64,000 bases of DNA from Pseudomonas sp. Irchel 3H7. Its GTDB lineage: Bacteria > Pseudomonadota > Gammaproteobacteria > Pseudomonadales > Pseudomonadaceae. A model generated the notes under the pieces. The model worked only from the letters and a program-made list of their open reading frames with translations. It was not told the DNA's origin and made no database searches. Position numbers and translations under genes: made by a program. Of the stretch, positions 1-8,923 are shown piece by piece; position 1 is the stretch's first letter, and each line of letters opens with the position of its first letter. The DNA lies in assembly GCF_900187605.1 (NCBI RefSeq), contig NZ_FYEA01000002.1, positions 1-64,000 of the forward strand, in the 5' to 3' direction.

Positions 1-16
1 GTCTACTGGAGTAGAC
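1..16. repeat. short perfect inverted repeat at window edge
   Basis: GTCTACT and AGTAGAC form a perfect 7-bp palindrome separated by GG at the very first bases. It could be a hairpin belonging to whatever lies to the left. There is no T-tract, so I do not call it a terminator. Confidence 0.35.
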
Positions 17-79
17 ATCGTATCGCCCGAATCGACTTGAACTTGCAGACCGTTACGGCAGGTAAGAAGATCTAAAACC

Positions 80-118
80 GTCCACTATGTCTCCGAACAT
101 GTGTCCACCATGTCTCCG
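80..118. repeat. 23-bp-period direct repeat, possible IS-end remnant
   Basis: A 16-base unit, GTCCAC(T/C)ATGTCTCCG, occurs at 80-95 and again at 103-118 with one mismatch. Closely spaced direct repeats of this kind occur at the ends of some insertion sequences, where they bind transposase. No transposase gene is visible in the window, so this may be the edge of an element lying to the left, or a remnant. Just downstream, 126-150 carries a piece of the CCCTCACCCTAACCCTCTC family that is much larger at 16413 and 35590. Confidence 0.35.
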
Positions 119-185
119 GTACATACAGAGAGAGGGTTAGGGTGAGGGCTGTCGGTAATATAAAAATCTGAAGAGGAGGTATGAC

Positions 186-578
186 ATGAATCGATTGACT
201 GGCGGCTGCCTATGCGGCGATGTCCGTTTCGAAGTGACAGGTCAGCCCTACCGAGTCGGGATCTGCCACTGCCTCGATTGCCGCAAACGTCACGGCACGC
301 TCTTTCACACCTCGGCCATATTTCCCGAGGATGCGTTGAAAGTCACCGGCGAAACCCGCAACTACAACGGGCGCTTTTTCTGCCCCCGCTGCGGCTCTCC
401 GGTGTTCGCGCGTTCCGAAGATGAAGTAGAGGTAAACGTCGGATCACTTGATGAGCCTAATCAGTTCAAACCCACCTACGAACTCTGGACGATTCGCCGC
501 GAGGCGTGGCTGCCGGCGCTTCCACTGGCTCACCACTACGAGCGTGATCGCGAAAGCACGGGGCGTACCGAAGAATAG
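186..578 (+). CDS. GFA family (CENP-V/GFA domain) zinc protein
   Basis: This 130-residue protein belongs to the GFA/CENP-V fold family, which includes the Paracoccus glutathione-dependent formaldehyde-activating enzyme; most bacterial members have no proven substrate. Visible zinc-binding cysteines are CLCGDVRF near residue 8, CHCLDCRKRHG near 28 and CPRCGSPVF near 67, the usual layout of this small family. The start is supported by a GAGGAGG Shine-Dalgarno about eight bases upstream. It stands alone, followed by a REP cluster. The family is clear; the reaction is unknown. Confidence 0.85.
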   Translation: MNRLTGGCLCGDVRFEVTGQPYRVGICHCLDCRKRHGTLFHTSAIFPEDALKVTGETRNYNGRFFCPRCGSPVFARSEDEVEVNVGSLDEPNQFKPTYELWTIRREAWLPALPLAHHYERDRESTGRTEE

Positions 579-599
579 TTGCAACCCTCAGCCGACCTT

Positions 600-905
600 T
601 GTGGGATCACAGCTAGCCTGCTAGCGAATGCGCTAGTTCAGCCAACACCTTCTTTGGCAGACCCGTCGCCATCGCCAGCAGGCTGGCTTCTACAAGGGAT
701 TGGTGTGGATCACAGAATTGCGGGTTGGCACAAAACACTGTGGGAGCTGGCTTGCCAGCGATAGCGGTAGGTCAGGCAACAACGATGTTGAAGGTGCCGC
801 CGCCTTCGCTGGCAAGCCAGCTCCCACAGGAATTGAGGTGGGTTGAGGATTTTTGGTGTGACAAATAGCTAATAGGGGAGCCAGCAGGCTGGCTGCCACA
901 GAGAT
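600..905. repeat. REP cluster between the GFA gene and the hydrolase
   Basis: This 350-base gap holds no credible gene. It contains several REP units: one at 739-768 with core TGTGGGAGCTGGCTTGCCAG, its inverted partner ending near 830, and degraded copies near 611, 669 and 880 (variants of CAGCAGGCTGGCT). Short reading frames here are translations of REP sequence. Confidence 0.8.
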
Positions 906-928
906 AAGTGTCAGGCACCGGTCCATTT

Positions 929-1759
929 TCAGCCGCGAATAAAGGCTAAAAGATCCGCGTTAATCGTTTCGGCCTCCGTCGTCGGCATCCCGTGCGGGAA
1001 CCCCGGATATGACTTCAGCGTGCCATTGGGCAGCAACTTCGCCGACAACGGCCCCGAGTCCGCATACGGCACAATCTGGTCATCCTCGCCATGCATCACC
1101 AACACCGGCACCGTGACCTTCTTCAAGTCCTCGGTGAAGTCCGTCTGCGAAAACGCCACGATCCCGTCGTAATGCGCCTTCGCTCCGCCAATCATCCCTT
1201 GACGCCACCAGTTGGCAATAATCCCCTCCGAAGGCGTGGCGCCCGGCCGGTTGTAGCCATAAAACGGTCCGGTCGGAATATCGCGATAAAACTGCGCGCG
1301 ATTCGCCGCCAGTTGTGCCTGAAAATCATCGAACACCGATTTCGGCAACCCACCCGGATTGCTCTCGGTCTGCACCATCAACGGTGGCACCGCACTGATC
1401 AGCACACCTTTGGCAACGTTGGCCTGACCATGCCGGGCGATGTAATGAATCACCTCACCGCCACCGGTCGAGTGACCGACATGCACCACGTTCTTCAGGC
1501 CCAGATGATTAACCACGGCCAGCGTATCGTCGGCGTAATGATCCATATCGTGCCCGTCCCAGACCTGGCTCGAACGCCCATGCCCACGGCGATCATGGGC
1601 AACCACCCGAAAGCCCTTGCCGAGGAAAAACAGCATCTGCGCATCCCAATCGTCGGAACTGAGCGGCCAGCCGTGGTGGAAGTGGATCACTGGCGCGTCT
1701 TTCGGGCCCCAGTCCTTGTAGAAAATCTCGACGCCGTCTTTGCTGGTGACAAATCCCAT
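929..1759 (-). CDS. alpha/beta hydrolase, chloroperoxidase/arylesterase type
   Basis: A 276-residue alpha/beta hydrolase of the cofactor-free haloperoxidase/arylesterase group. Visible motifs are HHGWPLSSDDWD (oxyanion region, about residue 28), the nucleophile elbow GHSTGGG (about 95), the acid in GEDDQIVP (about 225) and the catalytic histidine in GFPHGM (about 256). Length is typical of the family. Such enzymes are mostly esterases, with perhydrolase or halogenation activity only in the test tube, so the substrate cannot be named. It is divergent from the molybdenum hydroxylase operon, with about 265 bases between the two starts. The Shine-Dalgarno is weak. Confidence 0.85.
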   Translation of the reverse strand: MGFVTSKDGVEIFYKDWGPKDAPVIHFHHGWPLSSDDWDAQMLFFLGKGFRVVAHDRRGHGRSSQVWDGHDMDHYADDTLAVVNHLGLKNVVHVGHSTGGGEVIHYIARHGQANVAKGVLISAVPPLMVQTESNPGGLPKSVFDDFQAQLAANRAQFYRDIPTGPFYGYNRPGATPSEGIIANWWRQGMIGGAKAHYDGIVAFSQTDFTEDLKKVTVPVLVMHGEDDQIVPYADSGPLSAKLLPNGTLKSYPGFPHGMPTTEAETINADLLAFIRG

Positions 1760-2025
1760 GTTCGCAACTCCAGACCAATCTGATGGATAACCCGCGCGGT
1801 AATCGCGGACCGGTTTCGCTCATGACGAGTTTTCTACTGTGCAGGCTCGGTGAGAGCCGTTATCAACTGTAGGATTAAAGTCGACATCTGCATGACCGGT
1901 GGTCGCAACGTCTGGCTTCGTACGCAAATTAGGCTTTGCTGAAAGGGATAAGCCGAGGCGCGCGTAGGCTTTGATGGCCACAGCGGCGCCCCTTCAGAAC
2001 ACCGTGAGTCTGAGGAATTTCCCCG

Positions 2026-2481
2026 ATGCTGACCTTGAATATCAATGGCAAGGATCAGGAGCTCGATGTCCCCGCGGACATGCCGTTGCTCTGGGTCCTG
2101 CGCGATGTCGCGCACCTGACCGGCACCAAATTCGGCTGTGGCATGGCCCAGTGCGGGGCCTGCACCGTGCACGTTGACGGCGCGCCGTTGCGCGCCTGCA
2201 TCACCCCCGCGACTGCCGTGGCCCATGGACAAAAAATTCTTACCATCGAAGGCCTGTCCACCGACGGCTCGCACCCGGTGCAGCAAGCCTGGGCCGAACT
2301 CGACGTGGTGCAGTGCGGTTACTGCCAATCGGGGCAGATCATGTCGGCAGCGGCGCTGCTGGCGAAAATCCCCAAACCCACCGACAGCGATATCGATCAG
2401 GCGCTCTCCGGCAATATCTGCCGTTGCGGCACCTATCCCCGGATTCGCGCAGCGGTTAAGCGTGCATCGGAAATCGGCTGA
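2026..2481 (+). CDS. iorA: 2Fe-2S subunit of molybdenum hydroxylase (IorA type)
   Basis: The small electron-transfer subunit of a xanthine-oxidase-family hydroxylase, 151 residues, close to the length of isoquinoline 1-oxidoreductase alpha. Two [2Fe-2S] sites are readable: the plant-ferredoxin set in [16 protein letters not shown] (about residues 37-55) and the second set in QCGYCQSG...[11 protein letters not shown] (about 97-140). It carries electrons from the molybdenum centre of the next gene to the haem protein encoded third. TGAGGA lies nine bases before the ATG. The symbol is by family; the true substrate may be another N-heterocycle or an aldehyde. Confidence 0.88.
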   Translation: MLTLNINGKDQELDVPADMPLLWVLRDVAHLTGTKFGCGMAQCGACTVHVDGAPLRACITPATAVAHGQKILTIEGLSTDGSHPVQQAWAELDVVQCGYCQSGQIMSAAALLAKIPKPTDSDIDQALSGNICRCGTYPRIRAAVKRASEIG

Positions 2482-2500
2482 TTCAATCTGTGGGAGATAG

Positions 2501-4666
2501 GTGATGAACAGTCCTGTATCGCGTCGGGGTTTTCTCAAGGGCAGTGCCGTGTTGGGCGGCGGGTTGGTAGTGGCGTTTGTCGTCCCCGGCGGCCACAAAT
2601 TTGCCTATGCGGCGGAGAATGAAGGCAAGGTTTTCGCGCCGAATGCGTTCCTGCGCATTGCCGCTGACAACAGCGTCACCGTTTTACTGGGCCATTCGGA
2701 GATGGGCCAGGGCATCTGGACCGGCCTGACCATGTTGATTGCCGAAGAACTGGACGCGGACTGGTCGAAGATCCGCGTCGAGCATTCGCCGGCGTCAGCG
2801 GCGGATTACGGCATGCCGGGGTTTGGCGGCATGCAGATTACCGGCGGCTCGACGTCGACGTGGATGGAGTTCGACCGTTATCGACTGGCAGGCGCGACGG
2901 CGCGACAGATGCTGGTAGAGGCAGCGGCGAAGCGCTTTGAAGTGGCACCGTCGGCGATTCGCACTGAATCGGGTGTGGTGATCGCGGGCGACAAACGCGC
3001 AACTTACGGCGAGCTGGCGGACGCTGCCGGGCAATTACCGGTGCCGGATCCGAAGTCGATAACTTTCAAGGAAGCCAAGGACTGGAAAGTCATCGGCAAA
3101 CCGACCAAACGCCTCGACACGCCGGAGAAAATCACCGGCCGCGCCAAGTTCGGCATGGACGTGCAGTTTGAAGGCCTGATGACGGCGATGGTTGCGCGCC
3201 CACCGGTATTTGGTGCCAGCGTTAAATCCTTCGAAGGTGCTGAAGCGCTGGCGGTGCCGGGCGTGCACAAAGTGGTGCAGGTGCCGAGCGGGGTCGCGGT
3301 GATTGCTGATCATTACTGGGCGGCGAAACTGGGCCGTGATGCGCTGAAAGTCGATTGGGAATTGGGGCCGAATGCGGACCTGAGCAGCGAGAAACTGCTG
3401 GCGAGCTTCCGTAAATTGGCCACGACACAAGGCACGTCGGCGAGTCAGGCCGGTGATGCCAAGGGCAGTTTTGGTAAAGCGGCGAAGAAAATCGATGTCG
3501 AATACAGCGTGCCGTATCTGGCTCATGCGCCGATGGAGCCGCTCAATTGCACGGTGAAGATCAGCGCCGAGAAATGCGAAATCTGGACCGGCACGCAGTT
3601 TCAGACGCTCGATCAAATGGTCGCCGGCAAGATCACCGGGCTGAAACCGGAGCAGGTCGAGATTCACACCGAATTCCTGGGCGGCGGTTTCGGGCGCCGG
3701 GCCAACCCGACTTCAGACTTTGTCGCCGAAGCCGTGCAAGTGGCGAAAGCCGCGGCCATGCCGGTGAAAACCGTGTGGTCGCGGGAAGACGATATTCGTG
3801 GCGGTTACTACCGTTCGATGTTCCTGCATCAGGCGCGGATCGGGCTCGGTGCCGATGGCCTGCCGTCGAGCTGGCAGCATGTATTGGTCGGGCAGTCGAT
3901 CATGGCCGGCACGATGCTGGAAAAAACCATGGTCAAGAACGGCGTTGATGCAACGTCGGTCGAAGGCGTTTCCGACAGCCCTTATGTCAAAGGCCTGGCC
4001 AACCACCAGGTCGATCTGCATTCACCGCAAACCGGGATCAATGTGCTGTGGCTGCGCTCGGTAGGTCACAGCCACACGGCGTTTGTCATGGAATCGCTGA
4101 TCGATGAGATGGCCACGGCGGCAGGCAAAGATCCGGTGGAGTACCGACGAACCTTGCTCAAGGAGCATCCTCGGCATTTGGGCGTGCTCAATCTGGCGGT
4201 GGAGAAAGCCAACTGGAAAGCACCGTTGCCCGACGGCCATGCGCTGGGCGTGGCGGTGCACGAGTCGTTCGGCAGCTACGTGGCGCAGGTCGCCGAGGTG
4301 TCGCAGGACAATCTGGCGATTCGCGTGCATCGCGTGGTCTGCGCGGTGGACTGCGGGATCGCGGTGAACCCGCAGAGCATCGCGGCGCAGATGGAGTCGT
4401 GCATCACTTTCGGTCTGGGCATGGCGCTGCACAGCAAGCTGACGCTCAAGGACGGCGCGGTCGTGCAGTCCAACTATCACGATTATCAGGTGCTGCGGCT
4501 CAACGAGATGCCGGTGGTGGAAGTGCACATCGTGCCCAGCAGCGACAAACCCGGCGGCATCGGCGAGGCCGGTGTGCCGCCGACCGCGCCGGCGGTGGCC
4601 AACGCGGTGTTCGCCCTGACCGGGCAGCGCCTGCGCGAGTTGCCGCTGCAACTGTCGGGGGTGTGA
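2501..4666 (+). CDS. iorB: molybdopterin subunit of molybdenum hydroxylase (IorB type)
   Basis: The catalytic subunit, 721 residues, of an isoquinoline 1-oxidoreductase/aldehyde dehydrogenase type enzyme that hydroxylates its substrate with water. It opens with a twin-arginine signal (SRRGFLKG, residues 7-14, then a hydrophobic stretch), so the complex is probably exported folded to the periplasm. Family motifs include GHSEMGQGIWTG (about 65), GGGFGRRANP (about 390) and GGIGEAGVPPTAP near the C-terminus, where the glutamate is the expected catalytic base. It lies 19 bases after iorA and one base before the haem protein, so all three are surely co-transcribed. Substrate unproven. Confidence 0.88.
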   Translation: MMNSPVSRRGFLKGSAVLGGGLVVAFVVPGGHKFAYAAENEGKVFAPNAFLRIAADNSVTVLLGHSEMGQGIWTGLTMLIAEELDADWSKIRVEHSPASAADYGMPGFGGMQITGGSTSTWMEFDRYRLAGATARQMLVEAAAKRFEVAPSAIRTESGVVIAGDKRATYGELADAAGQLPVPDPKSITFKEAKDWKVIGKPTKRLDTPEKITGRAKFGMDVQFEGLMTAMVARPPVFGASVKSFEGAEALAVPGVHKVVQVPSGVAVIADHYWAAKLGRDALKVDWELGPNADLSSEKLLASFRKLATTQGTSASQAGDAKGSFGKAAKKIDVEYSVPYLAHAPMEPLNCTVKISAEKCEIWTGTQFQTLDQMVAGKITGLKPEQVEIHTEFLGGGFGRRANPTSDFVAEAVQVAKAAAMPVKTVWSREDDIRGGYYRSMFLHQARIGLGADGLPSSWQHVLVGQSIMAGTMLEKTMVKNGVDATSVEGVSDSPYVKGLANHQVDLHSPQTGINVLWLRSVGHSHTAFVMESLIDEMATAAGKDPVEYRRTLLKEHPRHLGVLNLAVEKANWKAPLPDGHALGVAVHESFGSYVAQVAEVSQDNLAIRVHRVVCAVDCGIAVNPQSIAAQMESCITFGLGMALHSKLTLKDGAVVQSNYHDYQVLRLNEMPVVEVHIVPSSDKPGGIGEAGVPPTAPAVANAVFALTGQRLRELPLQLSGV

Positions 4667-4667
4667 G

Positions 4668-5246
4668 ATGAAACGACATCTAGTGTTGGGCACGGTGGTT
4701 TTACTGGGGCTGGGCGGTTATGCCTCGGACCTGTTCGCCGATGATCAGGAAGCGCTGAAAGCGTTCGGCACGGTGCAGAAAGTTTTCCAGAGCCCGCGTT
4801 GCCAGAACTGCCATATTCCCGGTGATTCGCCGTTGCAGTTCGACGCTGGCATCCCCCACGCCATGAACGTGGTGCGCGGCATGGACGGCAAGGGCGCCGC
4901 CGGTCTGCCGTGCGCGACCTGTCACGCGGAAAACAATCCGCCGGCCAGCTACGGCCTGCATGCACCGCCGGGTGCGCCGCACTGGAGCCTGCCGCCGGCG
5001 GCGCACAAAATGGCCTGGATCGGCCTGCCGCCGGACAAACTCTGCGCGATGATCAAGGACCGCTCGAGCAACGGCGATCGCGACTTTGCTGCGCTGATCA
5101 AGCATGTCAGCGAAGACAAACTGGTGCTGTGGGGCTGGAATCCCGGGGCAGGGCGCGCGCCGGTGCCAGTGCCGCACGATATTTTTGTCGCGCAATTCAA
5201 GCTGTGGGCCGAGGCGGGCGGGCCATGCCCGGTGGCGCAAATGTGA
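4668..5246 (+). CDS. dihaem c-type cytochrome-like subunit of the hydroxylase
   Basis: A 192-residue exported protein with an N-terminal signal sequence (MKRHLVLGTVVLLGLGGYA) and two CXXCH haem-attachment sites, CQNCH near residue 46 and CATCH near 84. Its start follows the iorB stop by one base, so it is translated with the catalytic subunit. The inferred role is to pass electrons from the Fe-S subunit to the respiratory chain, as in the three-component periplasmic aldehyde and nicotinate hydroxylases. Spacing around the sites differs from ordinary cytochrome c4/c5, and I do not recognise a named family. Confidence 0.8.
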   Translation: MKRHLVLGTVVLLGLGGYASDLFADDQEALKAFGTVQKVFQSPRCQNCHIPGDSPLQFDAGIPHAMNVVRGMDGKGAAGLPCATCHAENNPPASYGLHAPPGAPHWSLPPAAHKMAWIGLPPDKLCAMIKDRSSNGDRDFAALIKHVSEDKLVLWGWNPGAGRAPVPVPHDIFVAQFKLWAEAGGPCPVAQM

Positions 5247-5301
5247 GCCATTGCCAAATTAGCGCTACGCTTGAAAGCATTGTTGCCAATGGAGTGTGCT
5301 G

Positions 5302-6267
5302 ATGCTGGTTCCAGGAAAACCTGCGAATGAAACGGCGCGCGTTCAAGCGTTGCACGGTCTTGAACTGCTCGATTCCGCCCCTGAAGAGCGTTTCGACCGA
5401 CTGACACGGTTGGCGAAACGCCTGTTCAATGTGCCGATTGCACTGGTGACGCTGGTCGACACCAACCGGCAGTGGTTCAAATCGTGTGTGGGGCTTGATG
5501 TCAGCGAGACGCCGAGGGATGTTTCATTCTGCGGCCATGCGATTCTTAACGACGGCCTGTTGTTGGTACCGGACGCCCGCGAAGATGTGCGCTTTCATGA
5601 CAACCCGCTGGTCACCGGCGCGCCGAACATTCGCTTCTACGCCGGTTACCCGCTGACTGTGCCCAATGGCAATAAAATGGGCACGCTGTGCCTGATCGAC
5701 ACCAAGCCCCGCGACCTCGACCAGGAAGAGCGTGCGCTGTTGCGTGATCTGGCGGAAATGGCCGAGCAAGAGTTGGCTGCTGTGCAGATCGCGAGCATGG
5801 ATGAATTGACCTTGCTGTCCAATCGCCGTGGTTTCAAGCAACTGGCGCAGCATGCGCTGGACGCCTGCGCGCGCCTGGAACGGCCGGCAACCTTGCTGTT
5901 TTTCGACCTCAATGACTTCAAGCAGATCAACGATCTGTATGGGCATGCCGAAGGTGACAGTGCGCTGAAGACCTTCGCCGATGTGCTGCGTATTGCCTTT
6001 CGCGAAAGTGACGTGGTCGGGCGGCTCGGTGGCGATGAGTTCGTTGCGCTGCTGACCGGCTCCAGCCATGTCGAAACCACAGCGATCATGGCGCGGCTCA
6101 AGGATATTCTCGAAGAGCGCAATGCCACGTTGCATCGCGGGTATGCGATTCGCTTCAGCGTCGGGCAGATCGAGTACGACGCCAAGCGCCATGAGACCGT
6201 GGATCGGCTGCTGGCGGATGCCGATAGTGCGATGTACGTGCACAAGCAGGCCTTGAAGCGTTGTTGA
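5302..6267 (+). CDS. GAF-GGDEF diguanylate cyclase
   Basis: A soluble sensor/diguanylate cyclase of 321 residues. Residues about 10-155 form a GAF domain (LDSAPEERFDRLTRLAKRLF... VTLVDTNRQWFKSCVGL), and about 160-320 a GGDEF domain with an intact GGDEFVALL active site near residue 245. It should make cyclic di-GMP from two GTP. The Asp/Asn-rich metal loop FFDLNDFKQINDLYGH is present. I see no RxxD inhibitory site directly before GGDEF (the preceding residues are ESDVVGRL). I prefer ATG 5302 to the in-frame GTG at 5296 because GGAG lies seven bases before the ATG. Confidence 0.9.
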   Translation: MLVPGKPANETARVQALHGLELLDSAPEERFDRLTRLAKRLFNVPIALVTLVDTNRQWFKSCVGLDVSETPRDVSFCGHAILNDGLLLVPDAREDVRFHDNPLVTGAPNIRFYAGYPLTVPNGNKMGTLCLIDTKPRDLDQEERALLRDLAEMAEQELAAVQIASMDELTLLSNRRGFKQLAQHALDACARLERPATLLFFDLNDFKQINDLYGHAEGDSALKTFADVLRIAFRESDVVGRLGGDEFVALLTGSSHVETTAIMARLKDILEERNATLHRGYAIRFSVGQIEYDAKRHETVDRLLADADSAMYVHKQALKRC

Positions 6268-6277
6268 TTCGGGCCTC

Positions 6278-6530
6278 ATCGCTGGCAAGTCGAATCGTCG
6301 CACCGCAGCTCCCACAGGGATCTGCAGTGAACCGGGATTTTGTGAACACCCGAGAAACCTGTGGGAGCTGGCTTGCCAGCGATGGCGTCCGCACATCCAA
6401 CATCGTCATCGGCTGACCCACCGCCATCGCGAGCAGGCTCACTCCTACAATGGTGTCGGGTGTTCTCAAAATCCCGGTTCACCACAAATCCATGTGGGAA
6501 CTAGCCTGCCAGCGAATGCGTCAGCCCGAA
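6278..6530. repeat. REP cluster between GGDEF and VOC genes
   Basis: Four REP units of two families lie here: ATCGCTGGCAAG/CAGCTCCCACAGG with a 16-base interruption in the middle (6278-6320), an intact TGTGGGAGCTGGCTTGCCAG copy at about 6359-6385, a GCGAGCAGGCTCACTCCTAC copy at about 6427-6450, and a degraded copy near 6491. No gene is present. Confidence 0.75.
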
Positions 6531-6540
6531 CCCTACATAT

Positions 6541-6966
6541 CTATTTGGCAAACAACTGCCCAATGTCTTTAAACGCCTTGAACTCCAGCGCATTGCCGCA
6601 CGGGTCAAACAAAAACATCGTCGCCTGTTCCCCGACCAAACCCTGAAAGCGAATTCCCGGCTCAATCACAAACTTGGTCTCGAGCGACTGCAAACGCTCG
6701 GCCAGCGCCTCCCATTCCTGCATACCCAACACCACACCAAAATGCGGCACCGGTACGTCATGCCCATCGACGGCGTTGGTGTGCGCGGCTTCCTGCGAGG
6801 CGTTTTTCGGTGCCAGGTGAATCACCAGTTGATGACCAAAGAAATTGAAATCGACCCAGTGATCACTGGAGCGACCTTCCTCCAGACCAAACACCTCGCG
6901 ATAAAAGTGCCGTGCGGCTGCGAGGTCATACACCGGAATGGCCAGATGAAAAGGGCTGAGCTGCAT
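6541..6966 (-). CDS. VOC family protein (glyoxalase/dioxygenase fold)
   Basis: A 141-residue vicinal-oxygen-chelate protein. The first beta-alpha-beta-beta-beta motif begins with [27 protein letters not shown], and the second ends with the metal-ligand-type segment [16 protein letters not shown]. The candidate metal ligands His7, a histidine in PVPHFGVVL and Glu in NALEF are all present, so it may be an active dioxygenase or isomerase, but the substrate is unknown. It is divergent from the LysR gene at 7076 with 109 bases between the starts, so it is a natural candidate target of that regulator. Confidence 0.82.
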   Translation of the reverse strand: MQLSPFHLAIPVYDLAAARHFYREVFGLEEGRSSDHWVDFNFFGHQLVIHLAPKNASQEAAHTNAVDGHDVPVPHFGVVLGMQEWEALAERLQSLETKFVIEPGIRFQGLVGEQATMFLFDPCGNALEFKAFKDIGQLFAK

Positions 6967-7075
6967 AGTGGGATTCTCGATCGGTTGGGTTGACTGAGTT
7001 TAATGCTGTGAAATGTGATTGAAAGACGATAGTTTTTGCGTCGAGCTCAAATTATTTCGATCAGTCGAGGTGCGC

Positions 7076-7930
7076 ATGCTGCGTGAACTGAAGACCTTTC
7101 TTGCCGTGGCGCGGCATGGCACTTTCGCTGCGGCGGGGCTGCACATTGGCCTGACGCAATCGGCGGTCAGCGCGCAGATCCGCAATCTTGAACAGGCGTT
7201 GGGGATTCGCCTGTTCGACCGCACTGGCCGCCAGGCAATGCTCAATCCGGCGGGGCAGCGGGCGGTGCCGATGGCGCAGGAGATGCTGGCGATCTTCAGC
7301 CGGATGGCGATCAGCGAGGACGTCAGTGAGTTTCGCGGCGAGCTGAAAATCGGTGCAGTGGCCACTGCGCAAACCGGGTTGTTGCCTCAGGCGTTGTTGC
7401 GCTTGCGTCAACAGGCACCGGGGCTTGAGCCAAAACTGGTGCCGGGCGTTTCGTTGAACCTGCTCAGTCAGGTGGATGCCGGCGAAGTTGATCTGGCAAT
7501 CATGATCAAGCCGCCGTTCGAACTGCCCAAAGAGCTGTCGGCGCAGGTGATCCGGCGTGAGCCGTTTGTGTTGATCGTGCCGCCGCAGGTCGATGGCAAC
7601 GATCCGCTGCGGTTACTCGCCGAACGGCCGCATGTGCGCTACGACCGCAATTCTTTCGGTGGGCGATTGGTGACGCGGTTTCTGCGGGAGCAGCGCATAG
7701 AGGTCAACGTAGCGCTGGAGCTGGATGAACTGGAAGCGATCGTGAAAATGGTCGAGTCGGGATTGGGGGTTTCACTGCTGCCAAAAGCAGGGCTGTGGCT
7801 GGACCATTCGCTCAAGGTCAGGATCATCGAGCTGGGCGAACTGACGTTCTATCGCGAGATGGTTTTGCTGCAGCGTTACAGTCAGCGCAATCAGCCGATC
7901 CAAAAGCTGTTCGCACAGTGTCTGGAATAA
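7076..7930 (+). CDS. LysR family transcriptional regulator
   Basis: A 284-residue LysR regulator. The N-terminal winged helix-turn-helix spans about residues 1-60 (MLRELKTFLAVARHGTFAAAGLHIGLTQSAVSAQIRNLE is the expected pattern), and the rest is the two-lobed effector-binding domain. I use ATG 7076 with GAGG five bases upstream; the reading frame is open further 5' but that part is not conserved-looking. It is divergent from the VOC gene and probably controls it and itself. Effector unknown. Confidence 0.85.
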   Translation: MLRELKTFLAVARHGTFAAAGLHIGLTQSAVSAQIRNLEQALGIRLFDRTGRQAMLNPAGQRAVPMAQEMLAIFSRMAISEDVSEFRGELKIGAVATAQTGLLPQALLRLRQQAPGLEPKLVPGVSLNLLSQVDAGEVDLAIMIKPPFELPKELSAQVIRREPFVLIVPPQVDGNDPLRLLAERPHVRYDRNSFGGRLVTRFLREQRIEVNVALELDELEAIVKMVESGLGVSLLPKAGLWLDHSLKVRIIELGELTFYREMVLLQRYSQRNQPIQKLFAQCLE

Positions 7931-7937
7931 CCCCAAT

Positions 7938-8034
7938 CCCCTTGTAGGAGTGAGCCTGCTCGCGATCGCAGTGGTCCAGAGACATGAATGTTGCTGACCC
8001 GACGCCATCGCGAGCAGGCTCACTCCTACAAGGG
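7938..8034. repeat. REPIN (inverted REP pair)
   Basis: Perfect 28-base inverted arms at 7938-7965 and 8007-8034, with core TGTAGGAGTGAGCCTGCTCG, separated by 41 bases. The pair lies between convergent genes. The same REP family occurs at 26364-26452. Confidence 0.85.
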
Positions 8035-8063
8035 ATTTGGGTTGTTCAAGAAATAGCAGGCAT

Positions 8064-8093
8064 AAAAAAACCCGCCAGATTGGCGGGTTTTTT
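8064..8093. terminator. bidirectional rho-independent terminator
   Basis: The stem CCCGCCA/TGGCGGG (8071-8077 with 8081-8087) has a three-base loop and is flanked by seven A on the left and six T on the right. It can end both the LysR transcript from the left and fabI from the right. Confidence 0.85.
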
Positions 8094-8109
8094 ATTGGCT
8101 AAGCGAAGA

Positions 8110-8904
8110 TCACTCTTCGATGTTGCCCATGGCGGTGGTGTTGAAGCCGCCGTCTACGTACATGATTTCGCCGCTGATGCCCGACGCCAGGTCGGAGCAC
8201 AGGAAGGCGCCGGCGTTGCCGACTTCGTCGATGGTGACGTTGCGACGCAGCGGGGTTTGCGCTTCGTTGGCGGCCAGCATCTTGCGGAAGTTCTTGATGC
8301 CCGAGGCTGCCAGGGTACGGATCGGACCAGCCGATACGCAGTTGACGCGGGTGCCGTCCGGGCCCAGGGAGCCGGCCAGGTAACGTACGCCAGCTTCCAG
8401 CGAAGCCTTGGCCATGCCCATCACGTTGTAGTTCGGCATGGTGCGCTCGGCGCCCAGGTACGACAGGGTCAGCAGGCTGCCGTTGCGGCCTTTCATCATT
8501 TCGCGACCGGCTTTGGCCAGGGCCACGAAGCTGTAGGCGCTGATGTCGTGAGCGATGCGGAATCCGTCACGGGTGGTGGCTTCGGTGAAGTCGCCGTCCA
8601 GTTGGTCGCCCGGGGCGAAACCAACGGAGTGGACGATGCAATCCAGGCCGTCCCACTTCTTGCTCAGTGCTTCGAAGACCTTGGCGATTTCTTCATCGCT
8701 GGCCACGTCGCACGGGAAGCACAGCTCAGGGCTCGAACCCCAGCCTTGGGCGAATTCTTCAACACGACCTTTCAGTTTGTCGTTCTGATAAGTGAAGGCA
8801 AGCTCAGCGCCCTCGCGATGCATGGCGGCAGCGATGCCGGATGCGATGGACAGCTTGCTGGCGACACCGACGATCAGTACGCGCTTACCGGCGAGAAAAC
8901 CCAT
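8110..8904 (-). CDS. fabI: enoyl-ACP reductase (NADH), FabI
   Basis: FabI reduces trans-2-enoyl-ACP to acyl-ACP in the last step of each fatty acid elongation cycle and is the triclosan target. The 264-residue protein starts at [20 protein letters not shown], with GAGGAG upstream; the frame is open for another 44 codons 5' but those overlap nppD and have no homology. Short-chain dehydrogenase features are visible: the nucleotide-binding GVASKLSIA segment near residue 13 and the FabI-type Tyr-X6-Lys active site, with [13 protein letters not shown] near 155. It lies 19 bases downstream of the ABC transporter ATPase gene, so it may be partly read from that operon, as in P. aeruginosa, where this order is the same. 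Confidence 0.95.
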   Translation of the reverse strand: MGFLAGKRVLIVGVASKLSIASGIAAAMHREGAELAFTYQNDKLKGRVEEFAQGWGSSPELCFPCDVASDEEIAKVFEALSKKWDGLDCIVHSVGFAPGDQLDGDFTEATTRDGFRIAHDISAYSFVALAKAGREMMKGRNGSLLTLSYLGAERTMPNYNVMGMAKASLEAGVRYLAGSLGPDGTRVNCVSAGPIRTLAASGIKNFRKMLAANEAQTPLRRNVTIDEVGNAGAFLCSDLASGISGEIMYVDGGFNTTAMGNIEE

Positions 8905-8923
8905 GTGTTGCTCCTCTTTCAGG

